Counted from the stretch's first letter, positions 34,897 to 43,861 are shown. The stretch is DNA of 64,000 bases from Brevundimonas sp. SH203 (GCF_002157625.1 NZ_BDMM01000004.1:286656-350655), one strand, 5' to 3'. Notes: a model not told the origin generated them from the sequence alone. Numbers and translations are program-made.

Positions 34897-35031
34897 TTAC
34901 GCCGTCAGGCGCTTGCGGCCCTTGGCGCGACGGCGCGCAACGATCTTCTGGCCGTTCTTGGTGGCCATCCGGCTGCGGAAGCCGTGACGGCGCTTGCGCA
35001 CGAGTCGCGACGGCTGATAGGTCCGCTTCAC
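34897..35031 (-). CDS. rpmH: Ribosomal protein L34
   Basis: A 44-residue highly basic protein beginning [18 protein letters not shown] and ending GRKRLTA, the standard L34 sequence of the large subunit. The start codon is GTG (35029-35031) with AGGAG eight bases before it; no ATG is available. It heads the rnpA-yidC-engB chain. Confidence 0.95.
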   Translation of the reverse strand: MKRTYQPSRLVRKRRHGFRSRMATKNGQKIVARRRAKGRKRLTA

Positions 35032-35157
35032 GGTCGGCTCCTGACGTTAAAAGGTTGGGCGACGGGGCAAGAGGCGTCCGCCGCAGGAAGGGCGGGCGTA
35101 TAAGTCGCATGATCGCGCGAGTCAACGCTCGGTCGGCAATTCGGGAATGACGGACCT

Positions 35158-35907
35158 ATGGCGAAACGAACGGCGAAGGAGTGGGCCCTGCGGCTGGCGC
35201 CGCTCGCGGCCATCGCCGGCCTGGTGGTCGCCTTCTTCGCCCTGGGCTGGAACCGCTATCTGTCGATGGACCTGATCCGCGAACACGGGCTGAACCTTCA
35301 GGCCTATGCCCAGGACCACTGGTGGATCGCGCTCGTGGCCTTCGTCGCCGTCTATGCCCTGGCCACCGCCTCGACCATTCCGGGGCCCGTCTTCCTGACC
35401 CTGCTGGGCGGGATGATGTTCGGCCCCTATGTCGGCGCCCTGGCCCAGTCGACGGGGGCCACCATAGGGTCGGTCGTCATCTATTATGTCTATCGCACCT
35501 CGATCGGTTCGTGGCTGCGCGCCAAGTTCGAGGCCGACGCCGGCTTCATGGACCGGCTGGCCAAGGGAATCGACCGCAACGCCTTCACCACACTGTTCAC
35601 CCTGCGCGTGATCCCCAGCGTCCCCTTCGTCCTGGTCAACGCCACGGCGGGGATGATGGCGGTGCCGCTGAGGCCCTACGTCATCGCCACCTTCATCGGC
35701 CTGTTGCCGTCCACCTTCATCTACACCTGGATCGGATCGCAGCTGGGCGATCTGTTGCGGGCGGGGGTGCGGCCGGACCTGCCGCTGTTGCTGCATCAGT
35801 TCTTCTGGCCGCTGATGGGGGTGGTCTTCCTGTCGCTGTTGCTGCCCATCGGCATCAAGCTTTTCCAGATGATCCGCGCGCGGCGGATCGCGGAGAAGCC
35901 GGCATGA
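35158..35907 (+). CDS. TVP38/TMEM64-family (DedA-like) membrane protein
   Basis: A 249-residue polytopic protein with about five hydrophobic segments and the SNARE-associated/DedA motif region TIPGPVFLTLLGGMMFGPYVGALAQSTGATIGS, followed by FTLRVIPSVPFVLVNATAGMM. Family members move or scramble lipids and affect envelope integrity. Its TGA overlaps the next gene's ATG (35904-35907), coupling it to a sensor kinase. No dedicated ribosome site is evident. Confidence 0.85.
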   Translation: MAKRTAKEWALRLAPLAAIAGLVVAFFALGWNRYLSMDLIREHGLNLQAYAQDHWWIALVAFVAVYALATASTIPGPVFLTLLGGMMFGPYVGALAQSTGATIGSVVIYYVYRTSIGSWLRAKFEADAGFMDRLAKGIDRNAFTTLFTLRVIPSVPFVLVNATAGMMAVPLRPYVIATFIGLLPSTFIYTWIGSQLGDLLRAGVRPDLPLLLHQFFWPLMGVVFLSLLLPIGIKLFQMIRARRIAEKPA

Positions 35908-37376
35908 GCGCCCTGTTCGACCGGATCGCCGCGCGGCTGAACCTGTCGCCCGAACAGGCGGCGACCTGGCGCGAGCGGCTGACGCCCCGCGCGCCGGACG
36001 GGCTGTCGGCGCGGCTGCTGCTGCTGACGGTCGCCTTCACCCTGGCGGTCGAGGCCCTGATCATGGGGCCGAACCTGGCGGCTTTCCACGAACGCTGGCT
36101 GCGCGACCGGCTGCAGGCCGCCGAACTGGCCTCGGTCGGGGTCGAGGCCCTGCCCTATAGCGCGGTGGAGGACGACACGGCGGCCGAGCTGATGCGGATC
36201 GGCGGGGTCCAGGCCGTGGCCCTGACCGAACAGGGGGTGCGGCGCCTGCTGCTGCAGGCCCCCAACCTGCCCCGCGCGCCCGAACTGATCGACCTGCGCC
36301 AGCAGGACAGCTGGGCGCGGCTGACCGACCCGTGGCGCACCCTGTTCGGCCACCCCGACCGTTCGCTCCGGGTCCAGGCCAAGCCGCGCTATCGCTCGGG
36401 CGACTTCATCGAGATCGTCACCCCGGCCCAGCCGCTGAAGCTGGAGCTGAAGGCCTTTCTGCTGAACAGCCTTCTGGTGTCGCTGCTGGTCTCGGCGACG
36501 GCCGGGGCGCTGCTCTACGGCGGTCTGGCGCTTCTGGTGCTGCGCCCGCTGCGGCGCGTGACCCGTTCGATGGAGCGGTTCGCCGCCGATCCCGAAAGCG
36601 AGGCCGAGACGCCGTCGGACCGGCACGACGAGATCGGCCGGGTCGAGCGCGAGCTGAGCCGGATGCAGGAGGAGGTGCGCCACTCCCTGCGTTCGCGCGC
36701 GCGTCTGGTGGCGCTGGGCGAGGCGGTGGCCAAGATCAACCACGACCTGCGCAATATGCTGACCTCGGCCCAGATGGCGTCGGATCGGCTGGCGTCGTCC
36801 GCCGACCCCCAGGTGGCCAAGGCCCTGCCGCGTCTGGAACGGGCCCTGAGCCGCGCCGCCAGCCTGTCGCGCAACGTGCTGGAATACGGCAAGAGCGAGG
36901 AGCCGGTGCCGCAGAAGACCCGCGTCGTCCTGACCAAGGCCCTGACCCTGGCGGCCGAGGACGCCGGACTGGACCCCGAGGGCGTGCGACTGGTCAAACA
37001 GCTGCCCGCCCGGTTCGCGGTCGAGGCGGACCCGGACCAGCTGTATCGCATCCTGGTCAATCTGATGCGCAACGCCCGTCAGGCCATCGAGGCCGACCCC
37101 GGTCGCCCGCCGGAGCGGCGCGGCCGAGGCGCCATCACCGTCAGCGCCTTCGGCGACGACGGCTTCTGCGTGATCCGCATCGCCGACGACGGGCCGGGCA
37201 TTCCGCCGCGTCTGGCCGAACGCCTGTTCGAACCCTTCGTCAGCTCCAAGACCTCGGACGGGACCGGCCTGGGCCTGACCATCTCGCGCGAGCTGGCGGC
37301 CCTGCACGGCGGCGATCTGCGGCTGGTCGAAGCGGAGGGGGCCGGCGCGGTCTTCGAGCTGCGCCTGCCGTCCTGA
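35904..37376 (+). CDS. Sensor histidine kinase coupled to the TVP38 gene
   Basis: A 490-residue kinase. Membrane segments at about 38-58 and 195-220 frame a periplasmic domain of about 130 residues; a HAMP-like linker follows. The H-box is EAVAKINHDLRN with His280, an H-D-L-R-N form rather than H-E-x-R/K-T-P. N-box, DDGPGIP and GTGLGLTIS are intact. Start ATG 35904 was chosen for the ATGA overlap with the upstream gene; a longer frame from 35181 reads through that gene and is spurious. No response regulator gene is adjacent, so the partner is unknown. Coupling to a lipid-handling protein suggests envelope stress sensing. Confidence 0.85.
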   Translation: MSALFDRIAARLNLSPEQAATWRERLTPRAPDGLSARLLLLTVAFTLAVEALIMGPNLAAFHERWLRDRLQAAELASVGVEALPYSAVEDDTAAELMRIGGVQAVALTEQGVRRLLLQAPNLPRAPELIDLRQQDSWARLTDPWRTLFGHPDRSLRVQAKPRYRSGDFIEIVTPAQPLKLELKAFLLNSLLVSLLVSATAGALLYGGLALLVLRPLRRVTRSMERFAADPESEAETPSDRHDEIGRVERELSRMQEEVRHSLRSRARLVALGEAVAKINHDLRNMLTSAQMASDRLASSADPQVAKALPRLERALSRAASLSRNVLEYGKSEEPVPQKTRVVLTKALTLAAEDAGLDPEGVRLVKQLPARFAVEADPDQLYRILVNLMRNARQAIEADPGRPPERRGRGAITVSAFGDDGFCVIRIADDGPGIPPRLAERLFEPFVSSKTSDGTGLGLTISRELAALHGGDLRLVEAEGAGAVFELRLPS

Positions 37377-37389
37377 AGGCGGTCGGCGC

Positions 37390-37653
37390 CTATTCCAGTC
37401 CGTCGTCTGACACGACGAAGGCGCGGTTCTCGGCCTTGGCCTGGGCGGCCAGTTCGTCCTGCACCAGATGCCAGCGCCGCAGCCGCTCATAGTCGATGGC
37501 GTGTTCGGGCGAGGCGTCCAGCCAGTGACGGAAATCCTCGATCTGCAACCGCGCATCGGCCGCCGACGTATCCGGCAGGGCCGGCACATTGGGCAGCAGG
37601 CGCGCGACTTCGGCGGGAATGGGGAAGTCGCCGGACGAGGTGCTGAGGATCAT
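37390..37653 (-). CDS. Small protein with FecR/DUF4880-like motif
   Basis: An 87-residue protein (MILSTSSGDFPIPAEVARLLPNV...). The middle, FRHWLDASPEHAIDYERLRRWH, resembles the N-terminal DUF4880 segment of FecR-type anti-sigma factors, but there is no FecR domain after it. The ATG at 37653 is taken over a much longer open frame to 37986 because the extra residues are Arg-rich. It converges with the kinase gene, 13 bases apart. Function unknown. Confidence 0.6.
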   Translation of the reverse strand: MILSTSSGDFPIPAEVARLLPNVPALPDTSAADARLQIEDFRHWLDASPEHAIDYERLRRWHLVQDELAAQAKAENRAFVVSDDGLE

Positions 37654-37806
37654 GCGTCGTCTCTGATCGAAGGTCGGGAAGGCTCTGGCGGGACCATGCC
37701 GCGAAGCGGGGGGACGCGCCACCTTTTCATGCGTGCGGCGTTGTCCCATCGGACGAGATATGGCCAAGCTGCCGGGAGCAATGGCCCTTCTATACGGAGA
37801 CGATCG

Positions 37807-38295
37807 ATGACCCTTCGCCCTTCGCTGATGGTTCTGGCCCTGGCCGTCGCGGCGTCGCCCGCATTGGCCCAGACAGCGTCTCAGACCCAGCCCTATGTCG
37901 GCCCGGACGCCTATCGCGACCAGCGCCCCCTGCCCGATCCGGCGGATCGCGAGGCCCTGCTGAAGGCGCGCGGCGAGGCCTATCACCGCGCGGGCGACGA
38001 CAAACAGACCGAAGAGGAGCTGCGCGCCACCCGCGCCCTGAACGACGAGATCGCGGCCCGGAACGCCCTGGCCGACAAGACCGAAGCCGAGGCGCGGCTG
38101 GAATACGACGCCGCCGTGGCCCGTCGCGACATCGCCGTCCGTCAGGCCGAGGAACAGGCGCGCGCCGCCGCCGAGGCCACCCGCGCGGCCCAGGAGCAGT
38201 ACGACCGCGACTACGCCGCCTGGCGCGAACAGGTGCGTCTGTGCCAGTCGGGCGTGCGTTCGGCCTGCGGCACGCCGGTCGGACCGGCGCGCTAG
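37807..38295 (+). CDS. Exported coiled-coil protein
   Basis: A 162-residue protein with a signal peptide (LMVLALAVAASPALAQ) and a long helical, charge-rich segment (about 50-145: EEELRATRALNDEIAARNALADKTEAEARL...) likely to form a coiled coil in the periplasm. The end CQSGVRSACGTP contains two Cys that could pair. It converges with nrdB, ten bases apart. No family recognised; the pattern is common in small alphaproteobacterial envelope proteins. Confidence 0.7.
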   Translation: MTLRPSLMVLALAVAASPALAQTASQTQPYVGPDAYRDQRPLPDPADREALLKARGEAYHRAGDDKQTEEELRATRALNDEIAARNALADKTEAEARLEYDAAVARRDIAVRQAEEQARAAAEATRAAQEQYDRDYAAWREQVRLCQSGVRSACGTPVGPAR

Positions 38296-38305
38296 GGCCT
38301 GAGCG

Positions 38306-39355
38306 TCAGCCCGCGACCAGGCTCATGTCGCGACGGGCCATCATGCGGTCGAACTCGGTCCAGACGCCGTCGGCGCCGTGCCAGTTTCCTTGCGTCGCCG
38401 CCTTGGAATATTCGGTGGCGCGGGCCTCGAAGAAGTTGGCGTGTTCGACGCCCGACAGCAGCGACTGCAGCCACGGCAGGGGGTTTTCCTTCACGCCATA
38501 GACTTCCGGCAGCTTCAGCTGGCGCAGGCGCCAGTCGGCGATGAAGCGGATGTACTGTTTGATGTCCTCGGGGGTCATGCCCTGGACCGAACCCATTTCG
38601 AAGGCCAGGTCGATGAACTTGTCCTCCATGTTCACCACCGTCTTGCAGCAGTCGACGATGTCGTCGGCCACCGAGGGGGTCACTGCGCCCGTCTCCTTGT
38701 TGAAGGCGTGGTACAGTTTGATGATGCCCTCGCAGTGCAGGCTCTCGTCACGCACCGACCAGGACACGATCTGGCCCATGCCCTTCATCTTGTTCTGGCG
38801 CGGGAAGTTCATCAGCATGGCGAAGGAGGCGAACAGCTGAACCCCTTCGGAGAAGCCGCCGAACATGGCCAGGGTCCGGCAGATGTCGGCGTCTGAATCG
38901 ACCCCGAACTGACCCATATAGTCGTGCTTGTCCCGCATGGCCTCGTATTCCATGAAGGCGCCGAACTCGCTTTCGGGCATGCCGATGGTTTCGAGCAGCA
39001 GGGCGTAGGCCGCGATATGGATCGTCTCCATATTGGCGAAGGCGGCCAGCATCATCTTCACCTCGGTCGGTTTGAACACCCGGCCGTAGCGTTCCATGTA
39101 GTTGTCCTGAACCTCGATGTCCGCCTGGGTGAAGAAGCGGAAGATCTGGGTCAGCAGATTGCGTTCGCCGTCGTTCAGCGTCGAGGCCCAGTCCTTGACG
39201 TCCTCGCCCAGGGGCACCTCTTCGGGCATCCAGTGGACCTGCTGCTGCTTCTTCCACATGTCGAACGCCCACGGATAGCGGAAGGGCTTGTAGGCGACGG
39301 ACGGGGTCAGAAGACCGGCGCGTTCCGGGAGGATGATCGAGGCGGGAGCGTTCAT
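38306..39355 (-). CDS. nrdB: Class Ia ribonucleotide reductase, beta subunit
   Basis: The radical-generating subunit, 349 residues. The di-iron and tyrosyl-radical residues are visible: METIHIAAY gives Glu, His three residues on and Tyr seven residues on, as for E115/H118/Y122 of E. coli NrdB, so a tyrosyl radical is expected rather than the metal-only class Ic. RDESLHCEG provides further ligands. The gene is 15 kb from nrdA and on the same strand, but both have a very similar NrdR-like box upstream, which would keep the two subunits co-regulated. Confidence 0.95.
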   Translation of the reverse strand: MNAPASIILPERAGLLTPSVAYKPFRYPWAFDMWKKQQQVHWMPEEVPLGEDVKDWASTLNDGERNLLTQIFRFFTQADIEVQDNYMERYGRVFKPTEVKMMLAAFANMETIHIAAYALLLETIGMPESEFGAFMEYEAMRDKHDYMGQFGVDSDADICRTLAMFGGFSEGVQLFASFAMLMNFPRQNKMKGMGQIVSWSVRDESLHCEGIIKLYHAFNKETGAVTPSVADDIVDCCKTVVNMEDKFIDLAFEMGSVQGMTPEDIKQYIRFIADWRLRQLKLPEVYGVKENPLPWLQSLLSGVEHANFFEARATEYSKAATQGNWHGADGVWTEFDRMMARRDMSLVAG

Positions 39356-39427
39356 CGAACTGGACCTGAGAGCGATTCCAAAGACGCATTCACCATGCGT
39401 CCGCCCGCCCCCGGCGCCAAGCCGAAA

Positions 39428-39474
39428 TCGCTCTATTTTGCGGTCGAAATTGTCCTACCCGCTACATCTAGTGG
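39428..39474 (-). promoter_or_regulatory. NrdR-like box upstream of nrdB
   Basis: Box 39459-39474 reads CCACTAGATGTAGCGG on the minus strand and shares CCACTAGATG with the box before nrdA. At the same 31-bp centre spacing, 39428-39443 holds a much weaker partner (CCGCAAAATAGAGCGA). Both are 73-119 bases before the nrdB start. The 291-bp interval 39356-39646 has no other feature. Confidence 0.6.
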
Positions 39475-39646
39475 ATTTGGCGCGAGATTCCTGGGGAGGA
39501 GGCTGGGGACGAAATTCGGGCGGCCCGATCGGACGCCGCCCTGACGCGCAAGGGCCGGGCGATCCCGATGTCGTCGCCACAGGGAATGGGCCGGAACCGG
39601 GACCGGGGGTCGTCGTTCCCCTGCCTTCGCCAGGAGGGTGCAGCCG

Positions 39647-40435
39647 ATGTCCGACGTGATCGCCGAACCGACGTTCGAACCGCCCGCCGACGCCCTGGCC
39701 TTCTACGAGGAAAGCCTGCGCCTGCTGAAGGAGAGCGGCATCCCCTTCCTGCTGTCAGGCACCTATGCGGTCACGGCCTATACCGGCATCCGCCGCCCGA
39801 CCAAGGATCTGGACGTCTTCTGCAAGCCCGGCGACTACCCCCGCATCCTGGCCTTCTTCCAGAAGCACGGCTATCGCACCGATGTCGAGGACGAGCGGTG
39901 GATCGCCAAGGTCTGGAAGGACGAGACCCATTTCTTCGACGTGATCTTCGCCATGTCCAACGGCACGATCGCCGTGTCCGACAGCTGGTTCGGCGAGGAC
40001 CGGATCACCGTCTATGGCCATCAGGTGCAGATCACCCCGCCCACGGCCCTGATCCTGTCCAAGGTCTTCATCCAGGACCGCTATCGCTATGACGGCGCGG
40101 ACGTGAACCACGTCATCCTGAAACAGTCCGACGCCATCGACTGGAAGAGCCTGCTGGACCAGATGGACCTGTATTGGGAGGTGCTGGCGGCGCATCTGCT
40201 GAACTTCCGCTTCGCCTATCCGACCGAACGAGACCGGATTCCGCGCTGGCTGATGGAAGAGCTGGTCGCCCGCCTGACGGCCCAGGTCGACCTGCCGGCG
40301 CCGCGCGTGAGGGTGTGTCGTGGCCGGCTGTTCAGCCCGCGAGACTATGTCGCCGACGTCGCCGAATGGGGCTTTGGCGACGTGGTCGGCAAGGGGCTGG
40401 AGGAACGCCACGATCCCGTCAACCTGGGCCACTGA
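39647..40435 (+). CDS. Nucleotidyltransferase-fold protein
   Basis: A 262-residue protein whose first part (IPFLLSGTYAVTAYTGIRRPTKDLDVF) has the GG/GT-x9-DxD-type pattern of the nucleotidyltransferase superfamily, with DLD as metal-binding aspartates; HFFDVIF may supply the third Asp. The rest is helical. ATG 39647 is preferred over GTG 39638 because AGGAGGG stands nine bases before it. It lies 13 bases from the metallophosphoesterase gene, so the two are probably an operon. Substrate unknown; the low sequence complexity typical of an antitoxin is absent. Confidence 0.7.
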   Translation: MSDVIAEPTFEPPADALAFYEESLRLLKESGIPFLLSGTYAVTAYTGIRRPTKDLDVFCKPGDYPRILAFFQKHGYRTDVEDERWIAKVWKDETHFFDVIFAMSNGTIAVSDSWFGEDRITVYGHQVQITPPTALILSKVFIQDRYRYDGADVNHVILKQSDAIDWKSLLDQMDLYWEVLAAHLLNFRFAYPTERDRIPRWLMEELVARLTAQVDLPAPRVRVCRGRLFSPRDYVADVAEWGFGDVVGKGLEERHDPVNLGH

Positions 40436-40448
40436 AAGGACCGGCCGC

Positions 40449-41219
40449 ATGACAGACGCCACCGCCCCCCAGACGCCCCAGCCCGGCCTTGAGCCCGGCC
40501 CTGCGCGCAAGATGCGCGTCGCCGCCGTCGGCGATCTGCATGTCGGCGAGACCAGCGAACGCCCCTATCGAGACCTGTTCGAACGGGTGTCGGATGACGC
40601 CAACGTCCTGTGCCTGTGCGGCGACCTGACCAACTACGGCAAGACGCCGGAGGTGGAGCGGCTGCTGGAGGACCTGAAGCTCTGCACCATCCCCATGGTC
40701 GGCGTCCTCGGCAATCACGAACATGAGTGCGGCCAGCCGCAGGAGGTCGAGCGTATGCTGACCGACGCGGGGGTCAGGATGCTGAACGGCGAGGCCTATG
40801 AGATCGACGGCGTGGGCTTCGCCGGCGGCAAGGGATTCGTCGGCGGCTTCGGCCGCTATATGCTCTCCTCGTTCGGCGAGGCCTCGATCAAGCGGTTCGT
40901 GCAGGAGGCGGTCGAGGACGCCAATCTGCTCGAAAACTCGATCCGAAAGCTGCGCACAGAACGCTCGGTGGTGCTGCTGCACTATGCGCCGGTGGTCGAG
41001 ACGGTGACGGGCGAGCCGCCCGAGATTCACGCCTTCCTGGGCTCGTCGCGTCTGGCGGAGACCATCGACCGCTACGACAACGTCAGCCTGGTGGTCCACG
41101 GCCACGCCCATCGCGGCGGGCCGGAAGGGCGGACCAACCGGGGCGTCCCGGTCTATAATGTCGCCCTGCCGGTGCTGAAAACCCTGGGCGACACGCCCTA
41201 TAGGGTCTTTGAAATCTGA
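40449..41219 (+). CDS. Calcineurin-type metallophosphoesterase
   Basis: A 256-residue phosphoesterase with the metal-binding signatures in order: GDLHVGE, LCGDLTNYG, GVLGNHEHE, then LHYAP and VVHGHAHRGGPEG. A Pro-rich N-terminal tail of about 20 residues has no counterpart in the family. It directly follows the nucleotidyltransferase gene, suggesting that one adds and the other removes a nucleotide or phosphate group on a shared substrate; this is inference from order only. Confidence 0.85.
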   Translation: MTDATAPQTPQPGLEPGPARKMRVAAVGDLHVGETSERPYRDLFERVSDDANVLCLCGDLTNYGKTPEVERLLEDLKLCTIPMVGVLGNHEHECGQPQEVERMLTDAGVRMLNGEAYEIDGVGFAGGKGFVGGFGRYMLSSFGEASIKRFVQEAVEDANLLENSIRKLRTERSVVLLHYAPVVETVTGEPPEIHAFLGSSRLAETIDRYDNVSLVVHGHAHRGGPEGRTNRGVPVYNVALPVLKTLGDTPYRVFEI

Positions 41220-41300
41220 ACCTTATGGTTCAGGGTGAGGGGTCCGGGCCTGACGTCAGGCCCCCTGCGGCCCAAGGCGGCCCCACCCGGAGTTTCCCCC

Positions 41301-41768
41301 ATGCGTCTTCTGTCCTGCACCGCCGTCGCGGCGGCCCTGGTCCTGAGCGGACCCGCCCTGGCCGTCGCCCAGACCCCGGCGACCCAGACCCCGGCGGCCC
41401 CGGCCCCGGCCGCACCGGCCGCCCAGCCGGCGCCGGCCCAGTCCCGCGCCGAAACCCCCGAGGAAAAGGCGTTCGAAGCCAAGGCCGAGGCGTTCCAGAC
41501 GGCGATGGAGACCATGGCCTCCGAAATGCAGACCGCCGGCGCCCAGGCCGACAAGGCCAAGGCCAAGACCGATCTGGACGCCCTGCAGGCCCGCTATCAG
41601 GGTCAGGCCGACACCTTCGCCACCGAGCTTGAGACCTTCGCGGTCGCCCAGGGCGCCCCGGCCGACCAGATGGCCGTCGCCGCGACCCAGATCAAATCCA
41701 TCCCGGCCATGGTGCGGTCCAAGGTGGAACAGGCCGCCGCCGCGCCCGCCCCGGCCCAGCCGCAGTAG
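41301..41768 (+). CDS. Exported Ala/Pro-rich helical protein
   Basis: A 155-residue protein with a signal peptide (AVAAALVLSGPALAVAQ), a low-complexity Pro/Ala linker (about 25-48) and a helical segment (EKAFEAKAEAFQTAMETMASEMQTAG...). No family recognised. The next gene (41852) has similar size and build, so the two may be distant paralogues or functional partners in the periplasm. Confidence 0.65.
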   Translation: MRLLSCTAVAAALVLSGPALAVAQTPATQTPAAPAPAAPAAQPAPAQSRAETPEEKAFEAKAEAFQTAMETMASEMQTAGAQADKAKAKTDLDALQARYQGQADTFATELETFAVAQGAPADQMAVAATQIKSIPAMVRSKVEQAAAAPAPAQPQ

Positions 41769-41851
41769 GCGACGGCGCCTTACCGCGATTTCACTTGAGG
41801 CGGGGCGGTCGAGAGAAGAGTTTGCACGGGTCATTCCAAGGGAGCTGTCCC

Positions 41852-42454
41852 ATGATCCGTCTTCTCGGCCTCGGGGCCGCCCTGCCTCTGGCCGTGCTGG
41901 CCCTCGCCTCGCCCGCCGCCGCCCTGGCGCAGGACACGTCGCCCACCCCCGCCGAGGCCCGTTTGGAAGCCGCCTCCACCGCCTTCGAGGCGCGGATGGA
42001 AGAGTTCGGCAAGCGCGCCGAGGCCCTGTCCGAAGATCCCCGTCTGAGCGAGGCGGAGCGCGGCAGCCGGATCGCCGCCCTGTGGGGCGAATACGCCCCC
42101 GACGTGGCCGCCTTCACCGCCGAGACGACCAGGCACGCCGGCGAAATGGCGGCCGAGGCGCTGAAGGACATCGACGTCGACGCCCTGGTGGCGAACGCCA
42201 TGAACGACCCCGAGGTCAAACAGGCCATCGAAGACGGCGCCCATTACGGCTCCGTCGTCGGAACCGGCATCGCGCAGAACGGCGCCTGGTCCAATCCCGA
42301 TCCCGAGCAGATGGTCACTTACGGCCTCATCGCCCAGTATGCGCTGGACCAGGCGGCGGATGTCGTCACCGTCGACACCCAGGAAGCGCCGGCGGCCCCG
42401 GCGCCGCCCGAGCCTGCGGCCCCGCCCGCAACGCCCCGGCGTCCGGGCGCCTGA
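41852..42454 (+). CDS. Exported helical protein with Pro/Ala tail
   Basis: A 200-residue protein with a signal peptide (PLAVLALASPAAALAQ), an acidic helical body (RLEAASTAFEARMEEFGKRAEALSEDPRLSEAERGSRI...) and a Pro/Ala-rich C-terminus. GGGAG precedes the ATG. It follows the similar exported protein by 83 bp. No known family. Confidence 0.65.
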   Translation: MIRLLGLGAALPLAVLALASPAAALAQDTSPTPAEARLEAASTAFEARMEEFGKRAEALSEDPRLSEAERGSRIAALWGEYAPDVAAFTAETTRHAGEMAAEALKDIDVDALVANAMNDPEVKQAIEDGAHYGSVVGTGIAQNGAWSNPDPEQMVTYGLIAQYALDQAADVVTVDTQEAPAAPAPPEPAAPPATPRRPGA

Positions 42455-42500
42455 CCCCCATGGCTTGACCGCGGCGGGCGGAGCGGCGACATCGCGTCGC

Positions 42501-43133
42501 ATGTCCGCCCTGCCCGTCGATCCGCACCTCTATTCGACCTTCCTGGGCGTCATGGCGGTGATGGCCGTCACGCCCGGCCCGGCCAATCTGTTCGCCGTGG
42601 CGACCGGGGTGGAGAAGGGTCGCGCCTCGGCCCTGGTCGGGGTGCTGGGCATGAATGCGGCGACCCTGGTGTGGTTCGGCGCGGCGGCGCTGGGCCTGGG
42701 CGCCCTGGTCAAGGCCTTTCCCGCCGCCTTCAAGGTCGTCGCCGTCCTGGGCGCCCTCTATGTCGCCTGGCTGGGGATCAAGGCCCTGCGCGGCGCCTTC
42801 GCCACCGCCGCCCAGCCCGACCATGTCGTGGTTCGCCGGGGCCGCAGCGCCCTGATCGACGGTTTCGCGGTCCAGATCGCCAACCCCAAGGCCATCCTGT
42901 TCTTCACCGCCGTCCTGCCGCCGTTCGTGGACGTCAGCCGGCCGGTCGCGCCGCAGATGGCCCTGTTCGCCGTCGCCGTCATCGGCATGGATATGATGTC
43001 GATGAGCGCCTACGCCCTGTCCGGCGCGGCCCTGTCGCGGCGGATGCAGCAGCCGCGTTTTCGCAAGGGGTTCGGCGTCTTCGTCGGCGGGCTTCTGATG
43101 ACGGCGGCGGTCCTGATCGTCGCAAGGCTCTAG
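42501..43133 (+). CDS. LysE-family exporter (RhtB type)
   Basis: A 210-residue inner-membrane exporter of amino acids or related small molecules. It has the LysE/RhtB N-terminal pattern (MAVMAVTPGPANLFAVATGVEKGRASAL), followed by hydrophobic segments and the conserved central IANPKAILFFTAVLPPFVD. Six membrane segments can be placed. No LysR regulator is adjacent, so the substrate cannot be inferred from context. Confidence 0.88.
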   Translation: MSALPVDPHLYSTFLGVMAVMAVTPGPANLFAVATGVEKGRASALVGVLGMNAATLVWFGAAALGLGALVKAFPAAFKVVAVLGALYVAWLGIKALRGAFATAAQPDHVVVRRGRSALIDGFAVQIANPKAILFFTAVLPPFVDVSRPVAPQMALFAVAVIGMDMMSMSAYALSGAALSRRMQQPRFRKGFGVFVGGLLMTAAVLIVARL

Positions 43134-43233
43134 ACGCCGCCCCGCTTCGTCCTAGATTGAGGGACGAACGCCGCCGTTCATGCTCCGTTCAGCCGTCAGC
43201 GCGCCCGAATGGGCGATCAAGGAGTTTGATGTC

Positions 43234-43803
43234 ATGAAAGCCCTACCTTTGAAGACCCTGGCGATGACGGTGGCGGCGGGGCTGGCCCTTGCGGCCTGCG
43301 CCACCGCGACGCCGTACCAGCCCGCCGGCCTGAACGGCCAGCGCGGCGGCTATGCCGAACAGCGGCTGGAGAACAACCGTTTCCGCGTCAGCTTCGCCGG
43401 CAATTCCGTCACCTCGCGCGATCAGGTCGAGATGGGCCTGCTGCTGCGCTCGGCCGAGCTGACGGCCGAAAGCGGCTATGACTGGTTCGCCACCGTCAAT
43501 CGCGCCACGGATCGCGACACCCGCTACGTCGCCACGCCCGATCCGTTCTACTCGCGCTACAACAGCTTCTATGGCCCCTACTGGGGTCCGTCGTGGCGCT
43601 ACTATCGCAGCGGTTTCTGGAGCCCGTGGGACCGTTGGGGCTGGGGCGCCAGCGACTTCGACGTGCGTCAGGTCGATCGCTTCGAGGCCAACGCCGAAAT
43701 CGTCATGGGCCGGGGCGCCAAACCCGCCAACGACCCCAATGCGTTCGATGCGCGCGAGGTGATCCAGAACCTGGGCCCGCAGGTCACGCGCCCGACCTCG
43801 TAA
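43234..43803 (+). CDS. CC0125/CC1285-type lipoprotein
   Basis: A 189-residue lipoprotein with a lipobox (ALAACAT) and the domain YAEQRLENNRFRVSFAGNSVTSRDQVEMGLLLRSAELTAESGYDWF, which I recognise as the Caulobacter CC0125/CC1285 lipoprotein type. A Tyr/Trp/Gly/Ser-rich segment (about 105-145) separates it from a short C-terminal part. AAGGAG stands eight bases upstream of the ATG. Function unknown; anchored in the envelope. A bidirectional terminator follows. Confidence 0.8.
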   Translation: MKALPLKTLAMTVAAGLALAACATATPYQPAGLNGQRGGYAEQRLENNRFRVSFAGNSVTSRDQVEMGLLLRSAELTAESGYDWFATVNRATDRDTRYVATPDPFYSRYNSFYGPYWGPSWRYYRSGFWSPWDRWGWGASDFDVRQVDRFEANAEIVMGRGAKPANDPNAFDAREVIQNLGPQVTRPTS

Positions 43804-43830
43804 GCGACCGGTTTCACCGCCTGACGCTTT

Positions 43831-43858
43831 AAGCCCTCTCCCGGTGGGAGAGGGCTTT
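43831..43858. terminator. Bidirectional terminator between convergent genes
   Basis: AAGCCCTCTCCC and GGGAGAGGGCTT form a perfect stem around GGT; short T/A runs flank both sides. It serves the lipoprotein gene (plus) and lies just before the DUF6065 stop (minus). Confidence 0.8.
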
Positions 43859-43861
43859 CGT

